Source: Ruminococcus sp. (GTDB lineage: Bacteria > Bacillota > Clostridia > Oscillospirales > Ruminococcaceae). From it: DNA of 41,064 nucleotides. The DNA lies in NCBI GenBank assembly GCA_029062165.1, contig JAIDQQ010000005.1:1-41064 (forward strand), read 5' to 3'. The position numbers were made by a program, and so were the translations under genes. Below the pieces are notes generated by a model. It saw only the letters and a program-made list of their open reading frames with translations, did no database searches and had not been told where the DNA came from. Positions 25,175 to 33,722 of this stretch are shown in pieces. Positions within the stretch are counted from its first letter, which is position 1. Every line of letters starts with the position of its first letter.

Positions 25175-26361
25175 TGATAGATTATGACAAAGTACTATCC
25201 GGAAAAGTAAAGAAAATGAAACCCTCCGGAATACGTAAATTTTTCGATATTGCCGGTACTATGGAGGGTGTTATAAGTCTCGGTGTCGGTGAGCCGGATT
25301 TCTCAACGCCGTGGATTATCAGAAAAACTGCTATTCAGGTACTCGAACGCAAGCATATTATATACGGTGCTAACAAAGGTATTGAACCGCTCCGTAAAGC
25401 TATAAGTCAGCGTATAAAGAAAAAACATGGTATTGAATACTGTTCCGAAAATGAAGTAATAGTTACTGTTGGTGGTTCGGAGGGTATTGACCTTGCTATC
25501 CGTGGTATCGTTGACCCAGGTGACGAAGTCCTTGTTGTAGAACCTTGTTTTGTATGTTATGCACCCCTCGTGGAACTCGTCGGCGGTGTTGCCGTACCTG
25601 TACCGACGAAAATAGAAAACAATTTCAAACTCACTGTAGACGACTTCAAAGACAAAATAACTGACCGTACCAAAATGATTATTATGCCGTTCCCGAATAA
25701 TCCGACAGGTGCAATCATGACCCGTGAAGATTTAGAACCTATTGCGGAATTTCTTAAAAATACAAATATAATGGTTCTTTCGGACGAGATATACTCCGAA
25801 CTTACATACGGCAGAAAACACTTCTCTATTATAGAAATCGACGGCATGAGGGAACGGACTATATATGTTAATGGCTTTTCCAAAGCATACGCTATGACCG
25901 GTTGGCGTTTAGGTTATGTGACCGCTCCTGAACCGATTATATCACAGATTGCTAAAATACATCAGTACGGTATTATGTGCAGTCCGTATATAAGTCAGAA
26001 TGCTGCCGTAGAAGCCCTCAATTCGTGCGATGCTGAAATTGTCAAAATGCGTGACGAATACGATACACGTAGGCGGTATCTCGTCAACGAATTTAACAGA
26101 ATAGGTCTGACCTGTTTCAATCCGGAGGGTGCATTCTATGCGTTTCCATGCATAAAGAGTACAGGACTTTCAAGCGAGGATTTCTGTGAACGTCTGCTCT
26201 ACGAAGAAAAAGTAGCCGTCGTCCCTGGAAGTGCTTTCGGTGACAGCGGTGAGGGTTATATACGTATTTCCTATGCTTATTCGCTTAAACATCTCATGGA
26301 AGCTATGAAACGTATCGAAAAATTTCTTGAAAAACTCAAAGGTGAAAATCATGAAAATTAA
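25174..26361 (+). CDS. Class I/II PLP-dependent aminotransferase
   Basis: 395 residues, fold type I. It has SLGVGEPDFSTP near 35-46, the NNPTGA substrate loop at 175-180, Asp204 in LSDEIY, and the PLP Lys237 in NGFSKAYAMTGWRLGY; IRISYAYS carries the carboxylate-binding Arg. It is closest to AspC/PatA-type enzymes of Bacillota, but substrate is not fixed by sequence. Directly coupled to the Lrp-type gene upstream and overlapping ispE by 11 bases downstream. Confidence 0.92.
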   Translation: MIDYDKVLSGKVKKMKPSGIRKFFDIAGTMEGVISLGVGEPDFSTPWIIRKTAIQVLERKHIIYGANKGIEPLRKAISQRIKKKHGIEYCSENEVIVTVGGSEGIDLAIRGIVDPGDEVLVVEPCFVCYAPLVELVGGVAVPVPTKIENNFKLTVDDFKDKITDRTKMIIMPFPNNPTGAIMTREDLEPIAEFLKNTNIMVLSDEIYSELTYGRKHFSIIEIDGMRERTIYVNGFSKAYAMTGWRLGYVTAPEPIISQIAKIHQYGIMCSPYISQNAAVEALNSCDAEIVKMRDEYDTRRRYLVNEFNRIGLTCFNPEGAFYAFPCIKSTGLSSEDFCERLLYEEKVAVVPGSAFGDSGEGYIRISYAYSLKHLMEAMKRIEKFLEKLKGENHEN

Positions 26362-27220
26362 GTCTCCGGCAAAAATAAACCTCGCACTTGATGTTACCGG
26401 CAAACTTGATAACGGCTATCACTCTATTGAAAGCGTTTTCCAGACCATAAGCATTTACGACGAAATAACCGTTGAATTAACAGATTCCGGAATTGCACTG
26501 ACGTGCGAAGTTCCCGAAGAGTTCCGGACTTCCGAACCCATACCATGTGACGAAAATAATATTGCTTACAAATCCGCAAGAAAATTTTTCGACGACAATA
26601 ATCTTGATATAGGTTGCAGAATACATATTAAAAAAAGGATTCCGTCACAAGCCGGTATGGGTGGTGGGAGTTCCGATTCTGCCGGTGTACTGTATTGTCT
26701 TTCAAAGCTGACCGGCAAGGAAATTATTTCCCCTGAAAAATTAGGTGCGGACGTTCCGTTTTTCCTGACCGGCGGTACTGCTTACGTATCGGGGATAGGT
26801 GAAAAAATAACTCCGATTGCCGATTATTCGGGATATTTTGTAATCGCAAAGGGCAGACAAGGTGTTTCAACGGCGGAGGCTTACAGAAAAATTGACTCCC
26901 TTGTAAATCCTGTACATCCACCAGTGAGTAAACTTGTTGAGGCTATCGGAAATTCCCCCGAAAGTGCATATAAATATTTCGGAAATATCTTTGAAGATGC
27001 GATACAGCTTGAAGAAGTAAATACTATAAAATCCGTTATGCTTGAATGTAATGCACGTTCAGCGGTAATGACTGGTAGTGGTTCAGCGGTTTTCGGATTT
27101 TTTGGAAATAGTTATCATGAATCTGTGGACAATGCGGAATATTGTGCAAAAGAACTTTTATGGGCAGGTTTCTATGCAAGAGTATGTACATCTGTAAATA
27201 AATCATTTATAGAAATATGA
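26351..27220 (+). CDS. ispE: 4-diphosphocytidyl-2-C-methyl-D-erythritol kinase
   Basis: 289 residues, normal for IspE. GHMP kinase motifs: KSPAKINLALDVTGK at the N-terminus, the ATP loop PSQAGMGGGSSDSAG (98-112), GADVPFFLTGGTA, and a C-terminal MTGSGSAVFGFF. IspE phosphorylates CDP-ME in the MEP isoprenoid pathway in the cytosol. The ATG at 26351 is within the end of the aminotransferase gene and follows AAAGGTGAAAATC; the longer frame from 26327 is not needed. Confidence 0.96.
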   Translation: MKIKSPAKINLALDVTGKLDNGYHSIESVFQTISIYDEITVELTDSGIALTCEVPEEFRTSEPIPCDENNIAYKSARKFFDDNNLDIGCRIHIKKRIPSQAGMGGGSSDSAGVLYCLSKLTGKEIISPEKLGADVPFFLTGGTAYVSGIGEKITPIADYSGYFVIAKGRQGVSTAEAYRKIDSLVNPVHPPVSKLVEAIGNSPESAYKYFGNIFEDAIQLEEVNTIKSVMLECNARSAVMTGSGSAVFGFFGNSYHESVDNAEYCAKELLWAGFYARVCTSVNKSFIEI

Positions 27221-27230
27221 GGAAAATAAA

Positions 27231-27881
27231 ATGAAAAAATCTATAAAAACTGCAAGTACTATTATTTCACTTGTATCAGTGTTTGTCTTATCTGCCTGCA
27301 GAAACACTGAAAGCAATCCGGAAACAAAATCATTATATAAACAAGGTCTGGAAGTCGTTCAGCTTATGAATGAAATGATACACAGTGAAGAATACATTAA
27401 CGCTACTGCCACAGATAATCTTAAAATCACTGTTCAGGAACTTGCCGACGGAAACTATTCAACCCCGAAAGCTGTTTATTCTGTTTCCGTTTCTGATAAA
27501 GAACTTGCAAAACTGATAGAGTTTAAAGAATCTGATAACATTTCCGATAATCTGAAGTCTTTCATTTCTTCAAAACTATGTAATGCCCTGATAAATCAGA
27601 TTAACATCATGGGCGGTACTGAAAATTTAGCCGTTGCCAGCTTATGTACTGCCGGAAAAACTTTTGTCAATGAAAATGCCGGTGAAAATATAATCTATTT
27701 GTATACGTATAACAATACTGCTCCGATAGCGGTAACTTTCATAACAGGTGACAACAATTCAGTATCCGCCAACGGTACTTTTATAATGTACGATGAATTT
27801 AACTGCAATTCCGCTGATGAAATAAAAAATTCTTTCAATCATATTACGGTTGAAGTAACTGAAATCAAACCGGAAAAATAA
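27231..27881 (+). CDS. Uncharacterised lipoprotein
   Basis: 216 residues. The signal peptide ends in the lipobox LSAC with Cys23, so it should be lipidated by Lgt and exposed outside the membrane. The mature part has a mixed alpha/beta pattern without recognised domain; segments ITVQELADGNYSTPKAVYSVSV and VASLCTAGKTFVNENAGENI suggest a small secreted fold. It lies 10 bases after ispE, behind GAGGAAAAT. Confidence 0.75.
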   Translation: MKKSIKTASTIISLVSVFVLSACRNTESNPETKSLYKQGLEVVQLMNEMIHSEEYINATATDNLKITVQELADGNYSTPKAVYSVSVSDKELAKLIEFKESDNISDNLKSFISSKLCNALINQINIMGGTENLAVASLCTAGKTFVNENAGENIIYLYTYNNTAPIAVTFITGDNNSVSANGTFIMYDEFNCNSADEIKNSFNHITVEVTEIKPEK

Positions 27882-27903
27882 CAAAATACAGGAGAAAAAT
27901 ATA

Positions 27904-28377
27904 ATGTCTGAACTTTCTGAATTTATTTCCGGATTAGATAATATTGACTGGTTTTCAAAATGTGGTACTTCTGATAATAAATATATTGTAATATATTCGA
28001 TTTTTGAAGCATTTGATAATTACAATGATAAATACTTCAAAGTATGGGATTATCATATTACACAACTGGAGCTTGAAGCACAGAACGTCATAGGCGACGA
28101 AAAAATTGATTATATATTTTCAAGTATATCGTCAGCAATCGGAGAAACTTTATGGACTAAATGGTGTTTATTTACAGACCGACAAAATTTATATGAAGAA
28201 ACAGGTCTTGAAAATGAAATACTCGATATGGTAAAAAGAGATTTAGCTTGGATTTTTATTGAAAAATATCTCAAAAAAGACAGTTTCTTTTCTGCTTTGA
28301 TGCGTATCTATCAGAACGGACATTTTCCATGTGCATGGGACGGTGAATATCCTGACGGTAAAGCGATTGTTCTATAA
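27904..28377 (+). CDS. Uncharacterised protein, probable immunity-type
   Basis: 157 residues, acidic and soluble; starts MSELSEFISGLDNIDWFSKCG behind ACAGGAGA. The C-terminal NGHFPCAWDGEYPDGKAIV is a motif I recall from small proteins in polymorphic-toxin loci, but I cannot name the family. A long helical middle holds Trp-rich segments (ETLWTKWCLF). It is followed after 21 bases by an Imm7-like gene, which supports an immunity role. Confidence 0.68.
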   Translation: MSELSEFISGLDNIDWFSKCGTSDNKYIVIYSIFEAFDNYNDKYFKVWDYHITQLELEAQNVIGDEKIDYIFSSISSAIGETLWTKWCLFTDRQNLYEETGLENEILDMVKRDLAWIFIEKYLKKDSFFSALMRIYQNGHFPCAWDGEYPDGKAIVL

Positions 28378-28398
28378 CAATAATTTATGGTGATAGTT

Positions 28399-28794
28399 AT
28401 GATAGAATTACATGGCTGGTTAGCAATTTGCGAAAAATATGAAGATGAAGATTTGTTACCACAAGTTGAACTTGAAATTATAAGACAAAAAATAAAAGAT
28501 ATTATTTTAAAAAACAGTTGTAGTATTGAATTTAAATATATGAATGGTTTCCCATTTATAAATACCTTGTTTTGTTCAAATCATCGGACAAAAGAAGTTG
28601 ATGATATTATCGAAACATATAAAAGTATTTCAGAAATCGCAACTGGAAGTTATGGTATAATCTATATTCGTGATGATGAAGATGAAGTACACTATAATGA
28701 GTTTCAAAGCTATATATTCAAAAGAGGAAGTTGTACTTATAAGTTGGATAAAGATTTTTCCCCCTGTATACCTGCAATTGAAGATAGAACATAA
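28399..28794 (+). CDS. Imm7-like immunity protein
   Basis: 131 residues starting MIELHGWLAICEKYEDEDL. The opening hydrophobic strand with HGW and the following acidic helix are the hallmark of immunity protein 7 (PF15585), and the internal YGIIYIRDDED segment fits as well. GGTGA lies 5 bases before ATG 28399; an ATG at 28387 four codons earlier is the alternative. Base composition is visibly more AT-rich than in its neighbours, which suggests acquisition. No cognate toxin is seen. Last gene before a strong terminator. Confidence 0.8.
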   Translation: MIELHGWLAICEKYEDEDLLPQVELEIIRQKIKDIILKNSCSIEFKYMNGFPFINTLFCSNHRTKEVDDIIETYKSISEIATGSYGIIYIRDDEDEVHYNEFQSYIFKRGSCTYKLDKDFSPCIPAIEDRT

Positions 28795-28849
28795 TACACT
28801 AATTTTAATTTATGTGGATTAACCGGATTTTTCAACATATAAAAATTAA

Positions 28850-28879
28850 CCGCACAACTAAGTTGTGCGGATTTTTTTG
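28850..28879. terminator. Terminator between the Imm7-like gene and nadE
   Basis: CCGCACAACT-A-AGTTGTGCGG (28850-28870) is a perfect palindrome followed by ATTTTTTTG. It serves the plus-strand operon and, with T-rich sequence on the other side, perhaps the convergent nadE transcript. Confidence 0.88.
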
Positions 28880-29620
28880 TTACTGTCTGAAAGTCGGCAT
28901 AAGCTGTAACTTATGAAGATTATTTCTGTGCATACGGTCAATTTTTTCCTTGAGTTCGGGTTTGTCGGAAAGGTCTGTCAGACCTCTTATATAGGTATCG
29001 AGTTCAGCATACGTGAAGCCTAAATTTTCCTCGTCGGTTTTTCCGCAAAGACCGTCAATAGGCACTTTGTGTACGAGTTCATACGGTAATCCGAGTGCGT
29101 CACCAATCTGAAGAATTTCCGTCACTGTGAAATCCGACAGCGGTGAGAAGTCACCGGCAGAATCTCCGAATTTTGTTGAATATCCTACCCAGTCTTCCGA
29201 AAGATTACAGGTATTTACAACCCGTCCGCCGACTGTTCCGGCGATTGCGTAAAGAGTAGTCATTCTGATTCTTGCCGGTGTATTGATAATTGTCTGTCCG
29301 GACGGTTCAATATGTTTTTTAATTTCCGTCATGAAAGAATTTACAGTCTCTCCGATATTTATTACATAATGCTGAATGTCAAGAGTTTTTACTAAAAGTC
29401 TGCTGTACTCAATATCAGCCTGCTCACCTTGTGGCATGAGTACGCCTATAACTCTTTCCTTGCCTAAAGCCCTCACGCATAATGCCGATGCAACTGAACT
29501 ATCCTTGCCACCGGATATTCCCACAACGGCTTTAGTTGTAGGAGTTGCATTTTCGTCAAAATATTTCCTAATCCATGCGGTTATGTTTTCGATTGCCTTT
29601 TCAGCGTTAAAATTTCCCAT
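28880..29620 (-). CDS. nadE: NH3-dependent NAD+ synthetase
   Basis: 246 residues, the length of the ammonia-dependent form without a glutaminase domain. The PP-loop GISGGKDSSV near 33-42 adenylates deamido-NAD; NTPARIRMTTLYAI and NLSEDWVGYSTKFGDSAGDF are conserved nucleotide and NaAD-binding segments. It makes NAD from nicotinic acid adenine dinucleotide and ammonia. ATG 29620 follows CGGAGG. It lies 48 bases after the NAMPT-like gene and is probably the last gene of the NAD operon; no separate promoter is seen in that gap. Confidence 0.95.
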   Translation of the reverse strand: MGNFNAEKAIENITAWIRKYFDENATPTTKAVVGISGGKDSSVASALCVRALGKERVIGVLMPQGEQADIEYSRLLVKTLDIQHYVINIGETVNSFMTEIKKHIEPSGQTIINTPARIRMTTLYAIAGTVGGRVVNTCNLSEDWVGYSTKFGDSAGDFSPLSDFTVTEILQIGDALGLPYELVHKVPIDGLCGKTDEENLGFTYAELDTYIRGLTDLSDKPELKEKIDRMHRNNLHKLQLMPTFRQ

Positions 29621-29668
29621 AGAAATTACCTCCGTTTTTTCTAATTATAATATATCCGGAATAATTTG

Positions 29669-31141
29669 TCAAGACAATTCTTTTTCAAGGGTCTGACGTA
29701 ATTCGTTTAAAGTATATTCACGTAATATTTTGCCGTCCCTGAAAACCGGTACAAGTAAGTTACCGTCCGGAATGGTACTCGCTGTGTAACCGTCCTTATA
29801 CTGTAACTTTCCGTTATCGTCACGATAGACATAACACAAACCTTTCTGACTTTTCTTGAAATTACTGTCTTTAGGATTCTTGAAAACCGGATATTCCTTG
29901 CCGTCTATTTCCGCATAACAAGCCTTTATCGCACAACCAAATGTATCACGTGTGAACGGTTTTAAAATGCCGTCCTCTTCTATACAGTGCATTGAAAACG
30001 AACCCACTCCCAACGCAACATTTGAACACGCAAAACCATTTTTCATTAATATATCGTAAATCTCCTTGCAACGCTGTACTGTTATACTGTCGCCGTAAAT
30101 TGCTTTCACGTGCGAATCAAGTACTTTATAGCCCTTACTGTTGACTGTTCCGCCAAACTGTTCCCATAATCTGAAAACCGTTTCCGTGACGACTTCTACA
30201 CAGTTACCGGAATCACCTCGCATAAGCATACAGCCGTTATGATTCATTATTTCCTCGTGGAGTTCTGGAAGTATATTGTCAATTACATTCCAGTAGTCGT
30301 AAGAATCAAGTACCGCCGAAAAACTCGTATCCGGATAAAGTTCAGTCAGTAATTTTCTTAGAAAAGTAATCTCGTCGCCGTCTACTGCATAGTTTGAACA
30401 CATTACAAAATGTTCGGTACTCACCGTGCCGAATGCTACCGGTTCTTTCGTACAGTCGCAATTGAAAATTTTTTCAAGATACGGTATCGCCGGAACTGTT
30501 GCGGTATTCTCAAACGACAGACACCATCCGGCAGAGGCTTTCAGTGCTGAATCAAGTCCCATATCGCCACGGAAGTCAAATGACCCTAACGCTTTTGAAC
30601 GGCTTATATTGTCGTCACACGTCAGACCGTAATATTTGTTGACTATTTCACGATACGTCGCCCCGACTGTTGCGGTAATCTGCGGATACCATATTTCCGC
30701 ACTGATTATACTCTCCAGTGCCTGCGGTAACCATGCAAAATCTTTATGCGTATTGCTTATGCTGAACATTGGTACGTGTACCGGAATTTTCACGCCCTCC
30801 GGCAGTGATGCAATTTCTATCGGAAGATAGCCCAGACGGTGCAGTTTACGTATTTTTCCGGAATTACAGATACCCTTTCCGAGTGTACTATTAAGAACAC
30901 GTTCAAATTCGCTGACTACTTCTTCTTCCGGACGTCCGAAGAAATTTCTGTTGAAGTAATCTATAAGATAAGTTTTCATGAACATCTGCAAACCAAAATT
31001 CACGACACTATCCCAACGATTGACACGGCTCATACGTGGTGTATAGTATGATACGGATTTTGTCATTTTCGGATTAATCATGTCGCTATGGACGGTTTTA
31101 TAGAAATCGCATAACAACATAGGATTTATATAATCGTACAA
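29669..31141 (-). CDS. Nicotinamide phosphoribosyltransferase family protein (NadV/NAMPT-like)
   Basis: 490 residues from TTG 31141. NAMPT-family features: NPMLLCDFYKTVHSDMI, SVSYYTPRMSR, EHFVMCSNYAVDGDE with the position of the phospho-His, VLDSYDYWNVI (human NAMPT has SDSYDIYNA here), LMRGDSG and the FTRDTFGCAIKA end. NAMPT joins nicotinamide to PRPP to give NMN. The start is not ATG: GAGGTGA lies 5 bases before TTG 31141, while a GTG at 31150 lies inside that ribosome site. Next to a PRPP-synthetase-like gene, either as PRPP supply or, as in phage NARP1 systems, for transfer of an ADP-ribose pyrophosphate; sequence alone does not decide. Confidence 0.88.
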   Translation of the reverse strand: MYDYINPMLLCDFYKTVHSDMINPKMTKSVSYYTPRMSRVNRWDSVVNFGLQMFMKTYLIDYFNRNFFGRPEEEVVSEFERVLNSTLGKGICNSGKIRKLHRLGYLPIEIASLPEGVKIPVHVPMFSISNTHKDFAWLPQALESIISAEIWYPQITATVGATYREIVNKYYGLTCDDNISRSKALGSFDFRGDMGLDSALKASAGWCLSFENTATVPAIPYLEKIFNCDCTKEPVAFGTVSTEHFVMCSNYAVDGDEITFLRKLLTELYPDTSFSAVLDSYDYWNVIDNILPELHEEIMNHNGCMLMRGDSGNCVEVVTETVFRLWEQFGGTVNSKGYKVLDSHVKAIYGDSITVQRCKEIYDILMKNGFACSNVALGVGSFSMHCIEEDGILKPFTRDTFGCAIKACYAEIDGKEYPVFKNPKDSNFKKSQKGLCYVYRDDNGKLQYKDGYTASTIPDGNLLVPVFRDGKILREYTLNELRQTLEKELS

Positions 31142-31146
31142 AAAAA

Positions 31147-31566
31147 TCACCTCTTTAAAAAATTCTGCCAGTTCTGAAAAGTCCTGATTAAGTTTACGGT
31201 ATTTTCCGCCTGCTCTGTAAATTCGTGACCGTATACTTTCAGTGAAATCATAATATCCATTCTGAATTTTTTACCGTCATTCACGAAAAGAGTTTTTATT
31301 TTATAAATCGGCAGAAATGCAAGTTTTCTTATTTTTATTTTTTCAAGATTTTGTAACGGCAATATATATTTCTTTTCTGTTCCCAGTACATAGTATTCAG
31401 AAACAAGAAGTTTTCCGGTATCTGTTACAGCTACAAATCCGGCTTTTGTATTGTAGCTTCTGAAAAAACTGTTCCGACAGTCTATGGACGCATAAACCGG
31501 ATATTTATAACTTTCGCCGAAACTTGCAAAGCTTTTTTTCATTAAATCGTCTGTGAATTTTATCAT
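31147..31566 (-). CDS. Uncharacterised protein in the NAD operon, PH-like fold possible
   Basis: 139 residues starting MIKFTDDLMKKSFASF at ATG 31566, which overlaps the stop of the PRPP-synthetase-like gene (ATGA). Alternating strands dominate (KAGFVAVTDTGKLLVSEYY, KYILPLQNLEKIKIRKLA) and a C-terminal helix closes the protein (EQAENTVNLIRTFQNWQNFL), the layout of bacterial PH/GRAM-like domains; this is inference from secondary-structure pattern. No signal or membrane segment. Tight overlap on both sides means it is made with the NAD enzymes, so a linked role is likely. Confidence 0.65.
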   Translation of the reverse strand: MIKFTDDLMKKSFASFGESYKYPVYASIDCRNSFFRSYNTKAGFVAVTDTGKLLVSEYYVLGTEKKYILPLQNLEKIKIRKLAFLPIYKIKTLFVNDGKKFRMDIMISLKVYGHEFTEQAENTVNLIRTFQNWQNFLKR

Positions 31567-32381
31567 ACGCAATCAAAAACGGTTATTTTTCCGGATGTAT
31601 CACTATCAAAAACGGAATTAGTCGTATAGACATGATTTATCAAATCGCCCTTTAGAAGTTCGCCCTGAAATATCGAGTTTTCACAGTGCGTGAAGTAAAG
31701 GTTTATATCTCTGCAATCGGATTTTTTCAGTTTTTTCGCCGAATGATAAGCCGTACCGCCGTATGAACATATATCGTCAATAAGCATAACCCTTTTATTT
31801 GCCGGAGAATCTCCAAGAATATCCAGTCCGATAATTTTTCCTGTTTTCCAGTCACGCCTTTTTACTCCGAAACCGATATTATCAAAATTTCCGAACATAT
31901 CGGCATAACGCTTAAAACAGCCCTCGTCGGGAAAGAATACGTAATCAGACTTCGGATTGATTCCCGATAATTTTATTGCAGAATTTATATATTTTTCCGG
32001 TGAAATATTTTCGCAATTGTCAAGTATTGCCGTTGTAACCGGTGAATGAACATCCAGAATTTTAACCCTGTCAAATTCAAGGAAGTTTATTACTTTACAG
32101 AAATATTTCAGCGTAAAGACTTCGTTTTTGTCCTGTACCCTGTCCATACGTGCGTTAGGTACATACGGCATATAGAGATTTATGGGATTTTTATAATTTT
32201 CCTTAAGATTTTCAGTAATATAGATTAAAAGAGTTAAATCCTGCTCCTTGCGATAAGTCCATATAACCTCAATGGGCTGACCGTCTGTAACGTGAATTTC
32301 CGGCATATTAACACGGAAAGTTCCGTCCGGATAGGTATGCACTTCCGGATAGTAGAATTTTTTGTATTTCATTGAAATCAT
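31563..32381 (-). CDS. Ribose-phosphate pyrophosphokinase-like protein
   Basis: 272 residues, shorter than housekeeping Prs (about 315). It keeps HTYPDGTFRVN (the FPDGE-like ribose-5-P loop), LYMPYVPNARMDRVQ and ILDVHSPVT (the ATP and metal segments), the flexible-loop basic residues in GVKRRDWKTGKI, and the PRPP loop VMLIDDICSYGGT. It therefore probably forms a pyrophosphorylated ribose product from ATP. ATG 32381 follows AGGAGG and overlaps the nicotinamidase stop (ATGA). Placed just before a NAMPT-family gene: it may supply PRPP, or be an Adps-type ADP-ribose pyrophosphate synthetase. Divergence from housekeeping Prs leaves both open. Confidence 0.85.
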   Translation of the reverse strand: MISMKYKKFYYPEVHTYPDGTFRVNMPEIHVTDGQPIEVIWTYRKEQDLTLLIYITENLKENYKNPINLYMPYVPNARMDRVQDKNEVFTLKYFCKVINFLEFDRVKILDVHSPVTTAILDNCENISPEKYINSAIKLSGINPKSDYVFFPDEGCFKRYADMFGNFDNIGFGVKRRDWKTGKIIGLDILGDSPANKRVMLIDDICSYGGTAYHSAKKLKKSDCRDINLYFTHCENSIFQGELLKGDLINHVYTTNSVFDSDTSGKITVFDCV

Positions 32382-32914
32382 AAAATTTCCTCCTCTATAA
32401 TAATCTGACACATTTTCATAGCGTCAAGGGCTATACGGTGACTTTCCGGCGATACTCCTGCACAGCAGTCCGCAATGACTTTTACAGGGACTTCCGGAAA
32501 TGCTGATTTAATAATCATAGCATTTGAAATAACACATATATCGGTACAAACTCCGATTAACTGAATTTCTTCAATAATCTCATCACGTCCGATTACATAC
32601 GGCAAATCGACAGCACCGAAAGTTATTTTTTCGAGTTTTATACAATCGCCGAGAATTTTTTCAATTTCCGGAACGAGTTGCCAGCCGTCCGTACCTCTTA
32701 TGCAGTGCGGTATGGGTAAAAATTTCCCTTCCTGAGTTGCCATGTAGTTTTCATAGTGAGTGTCGAGAGTAGCAATTATTTTACCGTCGGGATTTTCTGT
32801 ACGGAATTTATTTATATAATCCGATACATTTTTTATAACGGAAAATGTTTCCGGATTGCCTAAAATTCCGGTGGTAAAGTCTTTCTGCATATCGACGACT
32901 ATTAAAACTTTCAT
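32378..32914 (-). CDS. Nicotinamidase-like cysteine hydrolase
   Basis: 178 residues of the isochorismatase/PncA fold. The triad is visible as Asp8 in VVDMQKDF, the Lys in KLEKITFGAVD, and the Cys in GVCTDICVISNA. The metal site typical of nicotinamidases is suggested by LDTHYENY, and PHCIRGTDGWQL is the matching 'HC..GT.G..l' segment. Likely converts nicotinamide to nicotinic acid. ATG 32914, 7 bases after AGGAGG, is preferred to one at 32920 only a base from that site. It overlaps the Nudix gene stop (ATGA). Confidence 0.87.
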   Translation of the reverse strand: MKVLIVVDMQKDFTTGILGNPETFSVIKNVSDYINKFRTENPDGKIIATLDTHYENYMATQEGKFLPIPHCIRGTDGWQLVPEIEKILGDCIKLEKITFGAVDLPYVIGRDEIIEEIQLIGVCTDICVISNAMIIKSAFPEVPVKVIADCCAGVSPESHRIALDAMKMCQIIIEEEIL

Positions 32915-33678
32915 AAACATTCCTCCTGTGGTATACGTTCGTAAAGTTTAGATGTCCTGTGTGCTGATTTTGTATCAAAAAAATCGGTCTCACGTATTTT
33001 TGACGACATTTTTTTCCGGAAATTCTGCGGTGAAGTCTTTTTCCCTGTGATAATCTCGTAAGGCTGTTGCAAATCGGAAATAGCAAAAAGCGGTGGCATA
33101 AGGTCAAAAACTATGTCATGATGTATCACTTCGTCACGGAGTTTCATGAAAGCATCGTATATAATTTTTGCGTGGTCAAAAGCCAACGGATTTTTTTCCG
33201 GCTGACCGTCTTTGTAATGTATGACTATTTCTTCAGTACCGTCTGAAAGAGTTATAGTTTCGTTTTCGTACTCGAAAGTAAGCCAGTGAGCGTCAAGAGC
33301 GTCGGAGTAGTCAGCGGTGGAGAGTGTAACCGTTCTCGTGAGGGCAAGAAATGCACATGAAATAATCCAGCCACGAGGGTCACGTTCAGGACTGCTATAA
33401 ATTCCGAGATTTATTATTTTCGGGTCAGAAACGCCTGCTTCCTCTTTGAGTTCTCGGAGGGCTGTTTCTTCGATAGTCTCGCCCTTACGCAAGAATCCAC
33501 CGGCAAGGGAATATCTGTTAATGAAAGGTTCTTCACCACGCTTTACGAGAAGAATTTTCAGTTTACGTTGTTTCAGACTTCGTGGTGAATCAGGTTCGAT
33601 ACTGTCTATGCCGAAAACTACACAGTCCGAGGCGACTGACGGTCTTTCAAAATTTTCTATGGAATAAATAATTATCAC
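32911..33678 (-). CDS. Nudix protein with winged-helix-like C-terminus (NrtR-like)
   Basis: About 255 residues. The Nudix box is complete: G-FLRKGETIEETA-LRELKEEAGV (in two parts, residues about 62-85). The C-terminal 100 residues (LMPPLFAISDLQQPYEIITG, NFRKKM, SKLYERIP) match the winged-helix part of NrtR regulators, which pair an ADP-ribose-sensing Nudix domain with DNA binding and repress NAD genes; catalytic ADP-ribose hydrolysis also remains possible because the box is intact. As first gene of the NAD operon it is a likely autoregulator. The start is uncertain: GTG 33678 lies within the ribosome site GAGGTGA, while at the usual spacing the codon is ATT (33669). No in-frame ATG exists upstream before the stop at 33702. 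Confidence 0.85.
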   Translation of the reverse strand: MIIIYSIENFERPSVASDCVVFGIDSIEPDSPRSLKQRKLKILLVKRGEEPFINRYSLAGGFLRKGETIEETALRELKEEAGVSDPKIINLGIYSSPERDPRGWIISCAFLALTRTVTLSTADYSDALDAHWLTFEYENETITLSDGTEEIVIHYKDGQPEKNPLAFDHAKIIYDAFMKLRDEVIHHDIVFDLMPPLFAISDLQQPYEIITGKKTSPQNFRKKMSSKIRETDFFDTKSAHRTSKLYERIPQEECL

Positions 33679-33697
33679 CTCTCTGATAGTAATATTT

Positions 33698-33708
33698 AGT
33701 TATTAACT
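33698..33708. promoter_or_regulatory. Palindrome downstream of the NAD operon promoter, candidate operator
   Basis: AGTTA-T-TAACT is an 11-bp perfect palindrome located about 15-25 bases downstream of the -10 box, between promoter and ribosome site of the NrtR-like gene. Its position suits a repressor site. Short AT-rich palindromes also occur by chance. Confidence 0.35.
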
Positions 33709-33722
33709 TTTAGTTTGTATGT

